This document shows, piece by piece, positions 41,678 through 50,430 of a stretch of DNA of 64,000 nucleotides (positions are counted from its first letter, which is position 1; every line of letters starts with the position of its first letter). Position numbers and translations under genes: made by a program. The notes under the pieces are model-generated. The model made no database searches. It saw only the letters and a list, made by a program, of their open reading frames with translations, and was not told where the DNA came from. The DNA is from Streptomyces rubradiris (GTDB taxonomy: Bacteria > Actinomycetota > Actinomycetes > Streptomycetales > Streptomycetaceae), in assembly GCF_016860525.1 (NCBI RefSeq), contig NZ_BNEA01000001.1, forward strand, positions 868,001-932,000, in the 5' to 3' direction.

Positions 41678-41904
41678 TCAGCGGGTGGACGGTCCGGGGG
41701 CAGCCGGTGGGCGGTCCGGGAGGGCCGGCCGGTGGGTGGTCCGGGGGGGCAGCCGGTGGGTGGTCCGGGGGGGGCAGCCGGTGGGTGGTCCGGGGGGCGG
41801 TCCGGGGGGCGGCCGGTGGGTGCTCCGGGGCTTCAGCCGGTGGACGGTCCGGGGGCTCAATCGGTGGATGGTCCGGGGCTTCAGCCGCTGGACGGTTCCG
41901 ACGG
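41678..41904. repeat. tandem array of about nine 22-25-bp units derived from the Clp-N gene 3' end
   Basis: Units such as TCAGCCGGTGGACGGTCCGG repeat at 41678, 41701, 41725 and onward to 41881, where the last unit (TCAGCCGCTGGACGGTTCCG) is the actual end of the Clp-N gene, its TGA included. The final three units have exact 24-bp spacing. G-runs of seven to eight lie on the plus strand. It is a minisatellite that has expanded from a gene's stop codon. Confidence 0.75.
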
Positions 41905-42588
41905 TTCGCCGTCCGCCCGCCCGTCGTCGGCGCGGGTCCCGGCCCCGGCCTCGATCCGTGCGATCAGGTCGTGAGCCGCGATGCCGGCGCGTTCGAGCAC
42001 CTCCACGGCCCGGGACGCCGGGTCGGCGGCGAGCGCCGCGAGCAGATCGGTACCGGCGACGCGGTGGGCGTTGCGGCGCCGGGCGCGGACGCGGGCGTCG
42101 ACGAGCGCGGCGGCAGCGGCGGGCGACCAGCGGCCGGCGTCCCGGCCCGTGATGTCGACGTACCGGCCCACGCCGCAGGTGTCCCGGCCGGTGGCGTCGG
42201 TGTCCCGGCCCCTGCCGTCGGCGTTCCCGCCCGTGGCATCGGCGGGCGGCTGCCCGGAACGACCGGCCGGAGCGGCTACGACGGGGAGCGCGCCGGAGTC
42301 CTCGACATCGGCCCGCCAGCGCAGACCGTAGCCGATGCTGCGCTGCACGAGATAGCCGAGGAGCCGGGCGAGCCGCCGCGGTTCACCCACGGCGGCACGG
42401 ACCTCGGGGTCGTGTTCCAGCAGGGTGTGGAGCAGATGGGCGGTATCGGTCTGCCGGTCCCCGTCCCGGACGGCCCTCCTTCGGGCACCGGCGACCACCG
42501 CCGCCAGCTCCGCGTCGAGCCCGGCAGCGCCGTCCTGGTGCGGAACCGCTTGGTCGGGGGCGGTCCGGTCGGCTGTACGGGGTTGCAC
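41881..42588 (-). CDS. Clp N-terminal-domain (repeat) protein
   Basis: 235 residues from GTG 42588 (GAGGTAGGGGAT in front); ATG 42624 would add 12 residues. It has two Clp-N-type helical repeats, the same fold as the N-domain of ClpA/ClpC: DAELAAVVAGARRRAVRDGDRQTDTAHLLHTLLEHDPEVRAAV (about 24-66) and SPAAAAALVDARVRARRRNAHRVAGTDLLAALAADPASRAVEVLERAGI (about 150-198). A Gly/Asp/Thr-rich linker with GRDTDATGRDTCGVGR-like repeats joins them. Such standalone proteins may bind Clp partners or substrates. The 3' end is part of the tandem array noted above. Confidence 0.82.
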   Translation of the reverse strand: MQPRTADRTAPDQAVPHQDGAAGLDAELAAVVAGARRRAVRDGDRQTDTAHLLHTLLEHDPEVRAAVGEPRRLARLLGYLVQRSIGYGLRWRADVEDSGALPVVAAPAGRSGQPPADATGGNADGRGRDTDATGRDTCGVGRYVDITGRDAGRWSPAAAAALVDARVRARRRNAHRVAGTDLLAALAADPASRAVEVLERAGIAAHDLIARIEAGAGTRADDGRADGEPSEPSSG

Positions 42589-42855
42589 ATCCCCTACCTC
42601 ATCAGCCCCAACGGGACGGGACATCCGCGACAGGAACCATTTTCGCGTCCCACGCGGAGTGGACATCACCGGCCTGGATCTCATCCTCACGGAGGAGATC
42701 CGGCCGATGTGGGGCGACTCCGCGCGCGCCGCCTTGCCGTCCGGGTGGCGCGCCCGGGGCGTGCCTGACGGTTCGTCAGTATTGAATGTTCGCGCTTCTG
42801 CGACTACGTTCCGCGACACCGTAGCCCGGTACGCCCGATCCGAAGGGGTGGTCGC

Positions 42856-43284
42856 ATGGCCGAAGTCAGCGCGGAGGCACGCATCCAGGCGCCGGCCGGG
42901 AAGGTGTGGGCCCGGCTCACCGACTGGCCGTCGTACGGGGCGTGGAACGCGACCCACACCGGCTTCCCGCAGGGCGGCCCCGCGGACCTGGCCGTGGGCG
43001 GGACGTTCCGGGAGAACATGAAGCTGATGGGTTTTCCGGCGGAGGTCGACTGGACCATCGAGGAACTGGAGCCGGCCCGGGTCCTCGCCATCCGTGGCAA
43101 GGGCCCGATGGCGGTGACCGTCGCCACCCGCTACACGCTGACCCCGGACGGGGACGCCACGACGGTCCGGATCGACGGCGAGTTCACCGGCGCCGCCGTG
43201 ACCCTGATGGCGGCCAGGCTCAAGGACTCGGCGACGACCGCACTGACCGAGTCCCTGCGCAGGCTGGGCGACCTGGTGAGCTGA
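42856..43284 (+). CDS. SRPBCC-family protein
   Basis: 142 residues with the START/Bet v 1-like hydrophobic-cavity fold: AEARIQAPAGKVWARLTDWPSYGAWNATHTGF (residues 6-37), then VDWTIEELEPARVLAIRGKG and a C-terminal helix TLMAARLKDSATTALTESLRRL. Polyketide cyclase/dehydrase-type members and lipid-binding members both occur; no catalytic residue can be assigned. ATG 42856 follows GGGGTGGTCGC. Followed by an intergenic 26-bp repeat. Confidence 0.82.
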   Translation: MAEVSAEARIQAPAGKVWARLTDWPSYGAWNATHTGFPQGGPADLAVGGTFRENMKLMGFPAEVDWTIEELEPARVLAIRGKGPMAVTVATRYTLTPDGDATTVRIDGEFTGAAVTLMAARLKDSATTALTESLRRLGDLVS

Positions 43285-43324
43285 GCGAGAACCCCGCCCG
43301 GCCGGGACCACCAGCCGAACCGCA

Positions 43325-43392
43325 CGAACCAGCCGGCACCGACCGCCGTACGAACCAGCCGGTACCGACCGCCGTACGAACCGGCTGCGTCC
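43325..43392. repeat. 26-bp direct repeat between SRPBCC and PadR genes
   Basis: CGAACCAGCCGG(C/T)ACCGACCGCC unit at 43325 and 43351, with partial copies either side (ACCAGCCGAACCGCA before, CGAACCGGCTGCG after). It lies in the convergent gap of the SRPBCC and PadR genes. No gene overlaps it. Confidence 0.65.
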
Positions 43393-43433
43393 GGTCGGCA
43401 CACGCCCACCCCTGGCCGGTCGTCGTACGCTCC

Positions 43434-44066
43434 TCAGTGCTCGTCGGCGAGGATCAGATACAGCTTCTTGCGGGCGTCGTTGATGACAGTCAGCGCCTTC
43501 TCCCGCTGCTCCTTGCTGCCGGTCTTCCAGACCTGACCGAAGGCCTCCATCAGACCGAAGCCGGCCTGACGGATCTCACCGAGGGCTTCCCAGTCGACCC
43601 CGCGCGAGGCCTCCTCCCAGGGGGCGTCGGGACCCTCCTCGGCGGCGGCGCGTCCGCTCTCGGTGAGCGCGAACAGCTTTTTCCCGCCCTCGCTCTGGCT
43701 GGCGATCAGCCCCTCGTCCTCCAGCAGTTGGAGGGTGGGGTAGACCGAGCCGGGGCTGGGCTTCCAGGCGCCGCCGCTGCGTTCGGCGATCTCCTGGATC
43801 ATCTCGTAGCCGTGCATGGGCCGCTCCTTGAGCAGGGCCAGGAGCGAGGCGCGCACATCACCGCGCCGCGCCCGCCCCCGCGGACCGCCACGCCCCCGCG
43901 GCCCCCAGGGACCGGCCCCGAACCCGGGCCCACCCGGCCCGAACGGTCCCCCCGGTCCCCCCGGCCCGAACGGCCCGAAGGCACCCCGCCGCCCCTCGAA
44001 ACCGCCGACGCCCCACCGTCCGGCCCCCTCATGCCGGTGCCCACGCTCGAATCCATGACCACGCAT
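43434..44066 (-). CDS. PadR-family transcriptional regulator with Gly/Pro-rich N-terminus
   Basis: 210 residues from ATG 44066 (GGAG eight bases away). Residues 10-75 are low-complexity Gly/Pro/Phe (GPFGPGGPGGPFGPGGPG), unusual for a repressor and probably disordered. The PadR winged helix follows: GDVRASLLALLKERPMHGYEMIQEI, WKPSPGSVYPTLQLLEDEGLI and the wing SEGGKKLFALTESGRAA. A C-terminal helical region provides the dimer interface. PadR proteins sense phenolics or drugs. A CGATATATCG dyad lies 65 bp upstream. Confidence 0.9.
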   Translation of the reverse strand: MRGHGFERGHRHEGAGRWGVGGFEGRRGAFGPFGPGGPGGPFGPGGPGFGAGPWGPRGRGGPRGRARRGDVRASLLALLKERPMHGYEMIQEIAERSGGAWKPSPGSVYPTLQLLEDEGLIASQSEGGKKLFALTESGRAAAEEGPDAPWEEASRGVDWEALGEIRQAGFGLMEAFGQVWKTGSKEQREKALTVINDARKKLYLILADEH

Positions 44067-44130
44067 CGCGATCACTCCATCCCATCGCTGATCAGTCGCG
44101 TACACGTCGCGAGCATTCGCGACACTTCAA

Positions 44131-44140
44131 CGATATATCG
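44131..44140. promoter_or_regulatory. palindrome CGATATATCG upstream of padR-type gene
   Basis: A 10-bp perfect AT-rich dyad in a GC-rich background, 65 bp before the PadR start, fits a promoter or autorepression operator; PadR sites often contain ATGT/ATAT dyads. A second dyad CGCGAGCATTCGCG lies at 44108-44121. Confidence 0.45.
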
Positions 44141-44180
44141 GAACAGCGAATACGCCAACACCCATGCGGCACCTCACCCA

Positions 44181-44208
44181 GTGACCTGTGACCTGTGACC
44201 TGTGACCT
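44181..44208. repeat. heptamer GTGACCT x4
   Basis: Four exact tandem copies of GTGACCT between the PadR and methyltransferase genes (divergent), the last followed by CTGG. It could be an operator array or simple slippage product. Confidence 0.8.
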
Positions 44209-44309
44209 CTGGAAGCGAACCTTGCCCGATTGCCACCGAAGGCCGGTTGGCGACGGTTTGGGACGCCGTTTTGCCGGAGCGGCAACGCGAGTGGCGTGAC
44301 CGGGCCGCG

Positions 44310-45008
44310 ATGGGTGACGTTGGGCCCGTGACCGACAACACCACAGCGGGATCGCCCGCGTCTGACACTTCCCTGCCTGGCGACGGATACGTCGGAGACC
44401 CCGCGGTGCGGGCGGAGTGGGACAACCGATACGCCGACCGACAACAGTTGTGGAGCGGCCGGCCCAACGGTGCGCTCGTGGCCGAGGTCGCCGGGCTCAC
44501 GCCCGGGCGGGTGCTCGACGTCGGCTGCGGCGAGGGCGCGGACGCCGTCTGGCTCGCGCGCGGCGGCTGGGACGTGACCGCGCTCGATGTCTCGGGTGTG
44601 GCACTGGAGCGGGCGGCCGGGCACGCGCGGGACGCAGGCGTCACCGTTCGCTGGGTACACGCCGCGCTGACGGAGGCGGCGCTCCCGCCGGCCTCCTTCG
44701 ACTTGGTCTCCGCGCAGTATCCAGCCCTGCTGCGCACCCCCGAGGCCGCAGCCGAGCGAGCGCTGCTCGCGGCCGTCGCGCCCGGCGGCGTGCTGCTGCT
44801 CGTACACCACGCGGGGATGGACACTCAGCAGGCGCACGACAGCGGCTTCGACCCGGCTGACTACGTCTGGCCCTCGATGGTCGCCGCCCTGCTCACCGAC
44901 GACTGGGAGGTGGAGGTGAACGAGCAGCGACCACGCGTGGCACCCGACGGTGGCGCCGGCGCCCACCATACTGACGACCTGGTGCTGCGTGCCCGACGGC
45001 TGCGCTGA
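44310..45008 (+). CDS. class I SAM-dependent methyltransferase (TehB-like)
   Basis: 232 residues from ATG 44310; GTG 44328 also possible. Motif I VLDVGCGEGADAVWLA, motif post-I ALDVS, motif II SFDLVSAQYPALL, and motif III PGGVLLLVHH give a complete Rossmann methyltransferase fold. The TehB-like group includes tellurite-resistance and small-molecule methyltransferases. No neighbours of matching function. The frame extends upstream past 44202 without support for an earlier start. Confidence 0.85.
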   Translation: MGDVGPVTDNTTAGSPASDTSLPGDGYVGDPAVRAEWDNRYADRQQLWSGRPNGALVAEVAGLTPGRVLDVGCGEGADAVWLARGGWDVTALDVSGVALERAAGHARDAGVTVRWVHAALTEAALPPASFDLVSAQYPALLRTPEAAAERALLAAVAPGGVLLLVHHAGMDTQQAHDSGFDPADYVWPSMVAALLTDDWEVEVNEQRPRVAPDGGAGAHHTDDLVLRARRLR

Positions 45009-45466
45009 GTCCCTCTGCCGACAGCAGGCCCGGCGAGTCCGCCTCGGCGCCCTGCCCCGCTCCGAAGCCACCGGCGATCACGGCGGTACGCAGCACATGA
45101 CCTGGGCGGTCAATCTTCGTCGACACGAACGGGGCAGTGGTTGACCTTCGATGGCCAACGGTCAAGGTTCCCTGCCACACGTCACCCCGGAGTTCCTGTG
45201 ACCACGAATCCCGTTCGGTCGTCCTTGAACTCTGACCACCGGTACGAGGAGGCCGAGCCGGTTCACCGGTTCCGCCGGGCGGCCGCCTGGCCGTCATCAC
45301 CGGACGGGACACCGACACCTTCCCGACCATCCTGGGGGCCCAAGCGCTGCGCGGAATGCGGCGCGGCCGTGCCACCTCCCGGCATCCTCGGTCGGCAGGC
45401 CCTGAGCCGTTCCCAGGCCTGCCGCCAGATCCCATGCCTGCCGCCAGAAGGCTTGGCGCGGGGACG

Positions 45467-45898
45467 ATGGACCCCATGGACACGACACCATCGGGTCAGG
45501 AACTGGTCGAAGCAGGTTGGCAGAAGGTCCGCGACGATGGGCGCGTGCGTCCGGAGTTGCTCGAAGCCGCCTATGCCGAACCCCGCCTACGCCGGCTGTT
45601 CCCGTGGACCGGAATGGGAGAGTTGCACTTCAGCCGCTGCACAGAGCCGCCATGGACATGGGACATTCCTTACGTCCAGCCCGCGGTAGACGACGGCTAC
45701 TGGGTCTCCGGCCCGCTGCGCAGCGAGACCGTCGGGCCGGCCGCGACCCCGCAGGAGGCCATCGCGATGGTGATCGAGCGCCTCCCTCCGAACGCTGGAC
45801 CCGCTTTCGCCGGGACCCCCGCGGAACTCGCAGCCCACGAAGCCACGGCCTCGACCACGGCCGCCGGGTCCCGGAACGCCGGCCACTCCGCGAACTGA
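45467..45898 (+). CDS. DUF6193-family protein
   Basis: 143 residues. It has the family core VEAGWQKVRDDGRVRPELLEAAYAEPRLRRLFPWTG (residues about 13-48), PPWTWDIPYVQPAVDDGYWVSGP and TPQEAIAMVIERLPP. DUF6193 members are annotated as natural-product biosynthesis-associated, but no reaction is known. ATG 45467 was chosen (MDPMDTT); the frame is open to 45356 with a zinc-finger-like stretch in another frame beside it. The region 45009-45466 before it holds no gene I can support, but has a TTGACC/GGTCAA dyad near 45139. Confidence 0.75.
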   Translation: MDPMDTTPSGQELVEAGWQKVRDDGRVRPELLEAAYAEPRLRRLFPWTGMGELHFSRCTEPPWTWDIPYVQPAVDDGYWVSGPLRSETVGPAATPQEAIAMVIERLPPNAGPAFAGTPAELAAHEATASTTAAGSRNAGHSAN

Positions 45899-46031
45899 TC
45901 CGGTCCAATCCCCACTCACCAAGCGCCCTGTGTCAGTAATCGGTGATCGATTGCCACGTCTCAGATCATCCGGTCCGAGACGGTCGCCGACTTCTGATCG
46001 GCAACTTCCTTGGGCCGGTAGGTTCCTGCGC

Positions 46032-46466
46032 ATGAGCGTTGAGACCGAGGTCGTTCACGAGGCGACCGATGAAGTGGTGGAGGCGTTCGCTCGTCTCCTT
46101 CCGCAGCTGTCGTCCAAGGCCAAACCCCTGGACCATGAAGCAGTGGGGAGATTGACGGGTGCCAGCACCAACACGTTGCTGGTGGCCCGTGTCGAGGGCG
46201 TGATCGTCGGGACGTTGACGCTGGTGATGTCACCCTTGCCGACCGGCCTGCGGGCTCACGTCGAGGACGTAGTGGTCGATGCCGCCGCCCGTGGCCACGG
46301 GGTCGGCAAGGTCCTGATCGACAAGGCCCTCGGACTGGCCGCGGCCGCAGGGGCTCGAACCGTCGACCTCACCTCCCGCCCTTCGCGAGAGGCCGCGAAC
46401 CGCTTGTATGAGCGGACTGGTTTTCGACGGAGAGAGTCCACTGTCTACCGAGTCACCCTGGACTGA
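46032..46466 (+). CDS. GNAT-family N-acetyltransferase
   Basis: 144 residues. The acetyl-CoA-binding motif A, VEDVVVDAAARGHGVGKVLI (residues about 77-96, with RGHGVG), and motif B AGARTVDLTSRPSREAANRLYERTGF complete the GNAT fold. Motif D/C strands precede. It probably acetylates a small amine or a protein. ATG 46032 was preferred; earlier in-frame codons lack a ribosome site. Confidence 0.85.
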   Translation: MSVETEVVHEATDEVVEAFARLLPQLSSKAKPLDHEAVGRLTGASTNTLLVARVEGVIVGTLTLVMSPLPTGLRAHVEDVVVDAAARGHGVGKVLIDKALGLAAAAGARTVDLTSRPSREAANRLYERTGFRRRESTVYRVTLD

Positions 46467-47125
46467 GCACGGTTGCGGCCTCTGGCCGGACGGGGGCCGG
46501 GCCACGGACTGCCGCCAGGTCCTCGCGCTGTACCCGCAGGCCGGCCGGCACCGGCGGTTCACTGCGCATCGTCCTCGCCGGCGGCCCGGGCCGGTACGTC
46601 CCCGGCGGTTCCGCATGGGCTCGAAGGGACGTGGGATACGGACGGGGCGACTCCCTGAACCCGCACGAACCGGCGTACGGGCCCTGCTCGACGCGGCGTC
46701 GGCCCGAGACCTGCGGCCGGACCGGCGGCGGGCGGTGCAGGTCGGCGGCCGGCCGCTGCCGGAGGCGGTGACGGCCAGGGCGGCCGAGGACGCCGGCCCC
46801 TCGGACTCGTAGGCCCTACGACGACGGACTGACCCGCACCGGCCCGAGGCGGCCCTGACCGGTGACCGCCTGGCCAGGCGCCGGGACCGCCCCGAATGCG
46901 CGGGTACGTCGCCCGGTCGGACCCTTCATCGAGTCCGGTGCCGCACCAGCGCCGACCGCCGTCGTGGGTCTTCCCAGCGGCCGGCCAAGCCTCTTCCCGG
47001 CCGGCTCCGCACCGCACCGCACCGCACCGGACGCACACACCGGCACGCCGCGGACCGGACAACCAGTCCGGCCGTCACGAATTGGCCTTGGTCCCAGTCC
47101 CGTCGCAGCCGCTAGCGTCGGCGTC
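46467..47125. other. intergenic region without recognisable gene
   Basis: About 660 bp with only low-complexity shadow frames. It contains four tandem CCGCA pentamers at 47007-47026. A GC-rich stretch precedes the PhzF-like start. Promoter presumably lies just before 47126. Confidence 0.5.
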
Positions 47126-47938
47126 ATGCGCATTCGAATCGTGGACGCTTTCACCGACCGCCCGTTCACCGGCAACCCGGCCGGAGTCCTGCTCCTGGAC
47201 GATGTCTTCCCGGACGACGACTGGCTCCAGAACGTCGCCATGGAGGTGAACCACGCGGAGACGGCGTTCGCCCACCCACTGCCCGAAGGCGGTGACGCCG
47301 ACTGGGCGTTGCGCTGGTTCACCCCCGTCACCGAGGTCGCCATGTGCGGGCACGCCACCCTCGCGATGGCTCACGTCCTGCACACCACCGGCGCCCACGA
47401 AGGTCCGGTGCGGTTCGCCACCCGCAGTGGCGTGCTGATCGCCACCCCCGGCGCGGACGGCTCGCTCACCCTGGACTTCCCGACCGCCCCGCTCACCCAA
47501 GCCGAAGTGCCGGCCGGGGTCGCCGAGGCGCTCGGCGCGCAGCCGCTCGCCGCCTTCGACACCGGGCCCGACGTCGGCGACCTGCTGGTGGAACTGGCCG
47601 ACGAGAAGACCGTCCTCGGGCTCTCCCCCGACCACAAGGCCCTCGGCGCCTACTCCGCGCGCGGCCTGATCGCCACGGCCCGCGCCGAGGATGCCGCCCG
47701 CGGCTACGACTACGTCTCCCGCTGCTTCTTCCCCAACGTCGGCATCGACGAGGACCCGGTGACCGGCAGCGCCCACACCGCGCTCGCCCCGTACTGGTCG
47801 CCCCGGCTCGGCAGTGACGACCTCACCGGGCTCCAGGCCTCCCGCCGTACCGGACTGGTCCGTACCGGACTGCGCGGTGCGCGGACGTTGCTCACCGGCC
47901 GCGCGGTGACGGTCATCGAGGGCGACCTGCGCGCCTGA
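47126..47938 (+). CDS. PhzF-family epimerase/isomerase-like protein
   Basis: 270 residues, ATG 47126. Both PhzF halves are present: RIVDAFTDRPFTGNPAGVLLLDD, NHAETAFA, LRWFTPVTEVAMCGHATLA in the first, and CFFPNVGIDEDPVTGSAHTALAPYW in the second. The conserved catalytic Glu sits in NHAETAF and the GxxxxDPVTGSA motif is intact. Family members isomerise substrates such as DHHA in phenazine synthesis, but most are of unknown function; with no phenazine genes nearby, the substrate is unknown. Confidence 0.9.
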   Translation: MRIRIVDAFTDRPFTGNPAGVLLLDDVFPDDDWLQNVAMEVNHAETAFAHPLPEGGDADWALRWFTPVTEVAMCGHATLAMAHVLHTTGAHEGPVRFATRSGVLIATPGADGSLTLDFPTAPLTQAEVPAGVAEALGAQPLAAFDTGPDVGDLLVELADEKTVLGLSPDHKALGAYSARGLIATARAEDAARGYDYVSRCFFPNVGIDEDPVTGSAHTALAPYWSPRLGSDDLTGLQASRRTGLVRTGLRGARTLLTGRAVTVIEGDLRA

Positions 47939-47963
47939 GCGGCTTCGCCGGCGGCCCGCGCGG

Positions 47964-48764
47964 TCAGGCCGTCGGCAGCCAGCCCACCTTGCCCGCGAGG
48001 AGGGCGTAGCCGACGAACGCCCCGATGTCGAGCAGGGAGTGCGCGACGACCAGCGGGCCGACGCGCCCCCAGCGGCGGTACAGCCAGACGAACACCACGC
48101 CCATGGCCACGTTGCCGAGGAAGCCGCCGATGCCCTGGTAGAGGTGGTACGAGCCGCGCAGGACCGCGCCGGCCAGCAGGGCGGCGCCCGGGCCCCAGCC
48201 CAACTGGCCCAGCCTGCGCAGCAGATAGCCGACGACGATGACCTCTTCGAGGACCGCGTTCTGCACCGCCGACAGGATGAGCACCGGGTACTTCCACCAG
48301 ACGTCCGGCAGTGCCTCGGGTACGACGGTGAGGTTGAAGCCGAGGCCGCGGGCGGCCAGGTAGAAGGCGATGCCGGTGCTGCCGATGACGGCCGCGACCC
48401 CGGCGCCCCTGGCCAGGTCGGGCCAGGGGCGGGTGCGGTCGAACCCGAGGACGCGCAGGCTCGCGCCCTCGCGCAGCAGCAGGTGGGCGACGAGGGCCAC
48501 GGGGACCAGCGCGGTGGCGATGCCGAAGAGCTGCCAGGCCAGGTCCAGCCAGGGGCGGCCCGGCGCGGCGGAGGCGTTGAGGGTGGCCGCCTGGTCCTTG
48601 AGGCCGCCCGGTTTGGTGACCGAGCCGATGAAGCTGATCAGCGCGGACACCCCGCTCGCCCCGAGGGAGAGCGCCAGCACGAGCAGCGTCTCGTCCCGCA
48701 GCGTCCGCCGCGGGTCGCGTGCCCGCGCCGGGGAATCGGCCACCGTGTCAGCCTCCACCTGCAC
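47964..48764 (-). CDS. CPBP-family intramembrane glutamic endopeptidase
   Basis: 266 residues from GTG 48764, which has GGAGG with a 5-nt gap; ATG 48785 is an alternative. Seven or so membrane helices. The CPBP (Abi) motifs are ILSAVQNAVLEEVIVVGYLL (motif 1, EE; the Arg of EExxxR is replaced), LRGSYHLYQG (motif 2 His) and VAHSLLDIGAF (motif 3 His-Ser). These are the likely metal or catalytic residues of Rce1/CPBP proteases, which cut membrane proteins or process bacteriocins. Convergent with the PhzF gene. Confidence 0.85.
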   Translation of the reverse strand: MQVEADTVADSPARARDPRRTLRDETLLVLALSLGASGVSALISFIGSVTKPGGLKDQAATLNASAAPGRPWLDLAWQLFGIATALVPVALVAHLLLREGASLRVLGFDRTRPWPDLARGAGVAAVIGSTGIAFYLAARGLGFNLTVVPEALPDVWWKYPVLILSAVQNAVLEEVIVVGYLLRRLGQLGWGPGAALLAGAVLRGSYHLYQGIGGFLGNVAMGVVFVWLYRRWGRVGPLVVAHSLLDIGAFVGYALLAGKVGWLPTA

Positions 48765-48912
48765 TCCCGCCTCCAGCCGGCTCATGGGCCCGTGGCCCAC
48801 CTTCGCCTGGCAAGGATCGCAGAAGCGCACCCTGGCCCCGCACACCAGCCCGTGCCCGAACGCGTGCGCTTTCCGTGTGCCTCTTCCTTCTTGTGCGTCT
48901 CGCGTCCTGCCC

Positions 48913-50430
48913 TCACCCCAGCGGTACCGGCTCCGGCAAGCCCACCGGCCAGGTGTGGACCGGTTCCCCGCCGTGCATCAGCTCGGCGTACCGGCGGGTC
49001 GTCGCCGCCAGGGCCGCCTCGCGGGACAGGCCCCTCTCCAGCGCCCGGTGGAAGGTGGCCGCCTGCCAGGACGCCCCGTTGACCCGGCGGCGGCAGCGTT
49101 CCTCGATCACGCCCAGGTAGAGGTCCCGGTCGGCGGCCTCCACGCCCCACGCGTCCAGCCCGGCCGCGGCGAGCGGCAGCAACTCGTCGCGGACCAGTGT
49201 CACCGCGTCGACCTCGCCCGTGCCGCCGTAGCGTCCCCGCCGGGGCCAGACGAAGCGGGCGTCGATCCCGTACCGGCAGGCCGCGTCGAAGTTCGCCTCG
49301 GCCGCGGCGAACGGCAGCCGTGTCCACACCGGCCGGGACTCCTCGGCGAGCGCCCGGACCAGGCCGTAGTAGAAGGCCGCGTTGGCGATGACGTCGGTGA
49401 TGGTCGGCCCGGCGGGCAGCACCCGGTTCTCCACGCGCAGATGCGGCAGGCCGTCCGCGATGCCGTACACCGGCCGGTTCCAGCGGTAGACCGTGCCGTT
49501 GTGCAGCACGAGTTCGCCGAGCCGGGGCACTCCGCCGGCCTCGATGATCTCCAGCGGTTCCTCGTCGTCGCAGATCGGCAGCAGCGCCGGGAAGTAACGC
49601 AGGTTCTCCTCGAACAGGTCGTACGCCGAGGAGATCCATCGCTCGCCGAACCAGGTCCGCGGCCGGACGCCCTGTGCCTGCAACTCGGGCGGCCGGGTGT
49701 CGGTGGACTGCTGGAACAGCGGGGGCCGGGACTCGCGCCACAGTTCGTGCCCGAAGAGGAACGGCGAGTTGGCGCCCATGGCGATCTGCGCGGCGCTCGC
49801 CGCCTGGGCCGCGTTCCACACGTCCGCGAACCGGGCCGGGGTGACCTGGAGGTGCAGCTGCACCGAGGTGCACGCGGCCTCGGGCACGATCGACTTGGAC
49901 GTGCAGACGAGGTGTTCCACGCCGTCGATGTCGAGCCGGAAGTCCTCGCCGCGGGCGGCGACGATCTGGTCGTTGAGGAGGGTGTAGCGGTCGACCTCGG
50001 AGAGGTTGGAGGAGACCAGGTCGTCCCGGTCGAGGGTGGGCAGGATGCCGATCATCACGATGCCGGCGTCCACCTCGCCGGCCTTGCGGTCGGCGTAGGC
50101 GAGCGAGGTGCGCAGTTCCTCGGCGAGCCGGTCGAACACCCGCCCGCCCAGCCGGTGGGGCGCTATGTTCACTTCAAGGTTGAACATGGCGAGTTCTGTT
50201 TGGAAATCACGGCTCGCTATGCGTTCCAGTACCTCACCGTTCAACATTTTCGGCATACCGTCGGGCCCGGCGAGATTCAATTCTATCTCCACCCCCATGA
50301 GATTCTTGGGGCGGTCGAATCGCTTCTCCCGCAGCAATCGCTCCAGTCCCGTCAGACACTTCTGGAGCTTTTCGCGATAGCGCTGGCGATCGGACAGGTC
50401 GAACTGCCCCGCCGCGACCTTTTCCCCCAT
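48913..50430 (-). CDS. GCS2-family glutamate-cysteine-ligase-like protein
   Basis: 505 residues, ATG 50430. The GCS2/YbdK carboxylate-amine ligase fold is shown by NLMGVEIELNLAGPDG, FNLEVNIAPHRLGG, TSVQLHLQVTPARFADVWNA and LPHLRVENRVLPAGPT with the conserved acidic metal ligands (ExE). A start region KVAAGQFDLSDRQRYREKL is conserved in Streptomyces. The family forms gamma-glutamyl amides. Streptomyces uses mycothiol rather than glutathione, so the exact product is uncertain. The next 570 bp upstream have no recognisable gene. Confidence 0.85.
   Translation of the reverse strand: MGEKVAAGQFDLSDRQRYREKLQKCLTGLERLLREKRFDRPKNLMGVEIELNLAGPDGMPKMLNGEVLERIASRDFQTELAMFNLEVNIAPHRLGGRVFDRLAEELRTSLAYADRKAGEVDAGIVMIGILPTLDRDDLVSSNLSEVDRYTLLNDQIVAARGEDFRLDIDGVEHLVCTSKSIVPEAACTSVQLHLQVTPARFADVWNAAQAASAAQIAMGANSPFLFGHELWRESRPPLFQQSTDTRPPELQAQGVRPRTWFGERWISSAYDLFEENLRYFPALLPICDDEEPLEIIEAGGVPRLGELVLHNGTVYRWNRPVYGIADGLPHLRVENRVLPAGPTITDVIANAAFYYGLVRALAEESRPVWTRLPFAAAEANFDAACRYGIDARFVWPRRGRYGGTGEVDAVTLVRDELLPLAAAGLDAWGVEAADRDLYLGVIEERCRRRVNGASWQAATFHRALERGLSREAALAATTRRYAELMHGGEPVHTWPVGLPEPVPLG

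Noticed and set aside
41678..41904. Possible CRISPR array
   Set aside because: Units are contiguous with no unique spacers and end in a gene's stop codon; it is a minisatellite.
46559..47358. Two overlapping minus-strand frames with Cys/Gly runs (MSGPRRAG...)
   Set aside because: Products of the CCGCA pentamer repeats and of antisense PhzF sequence; no coding character.
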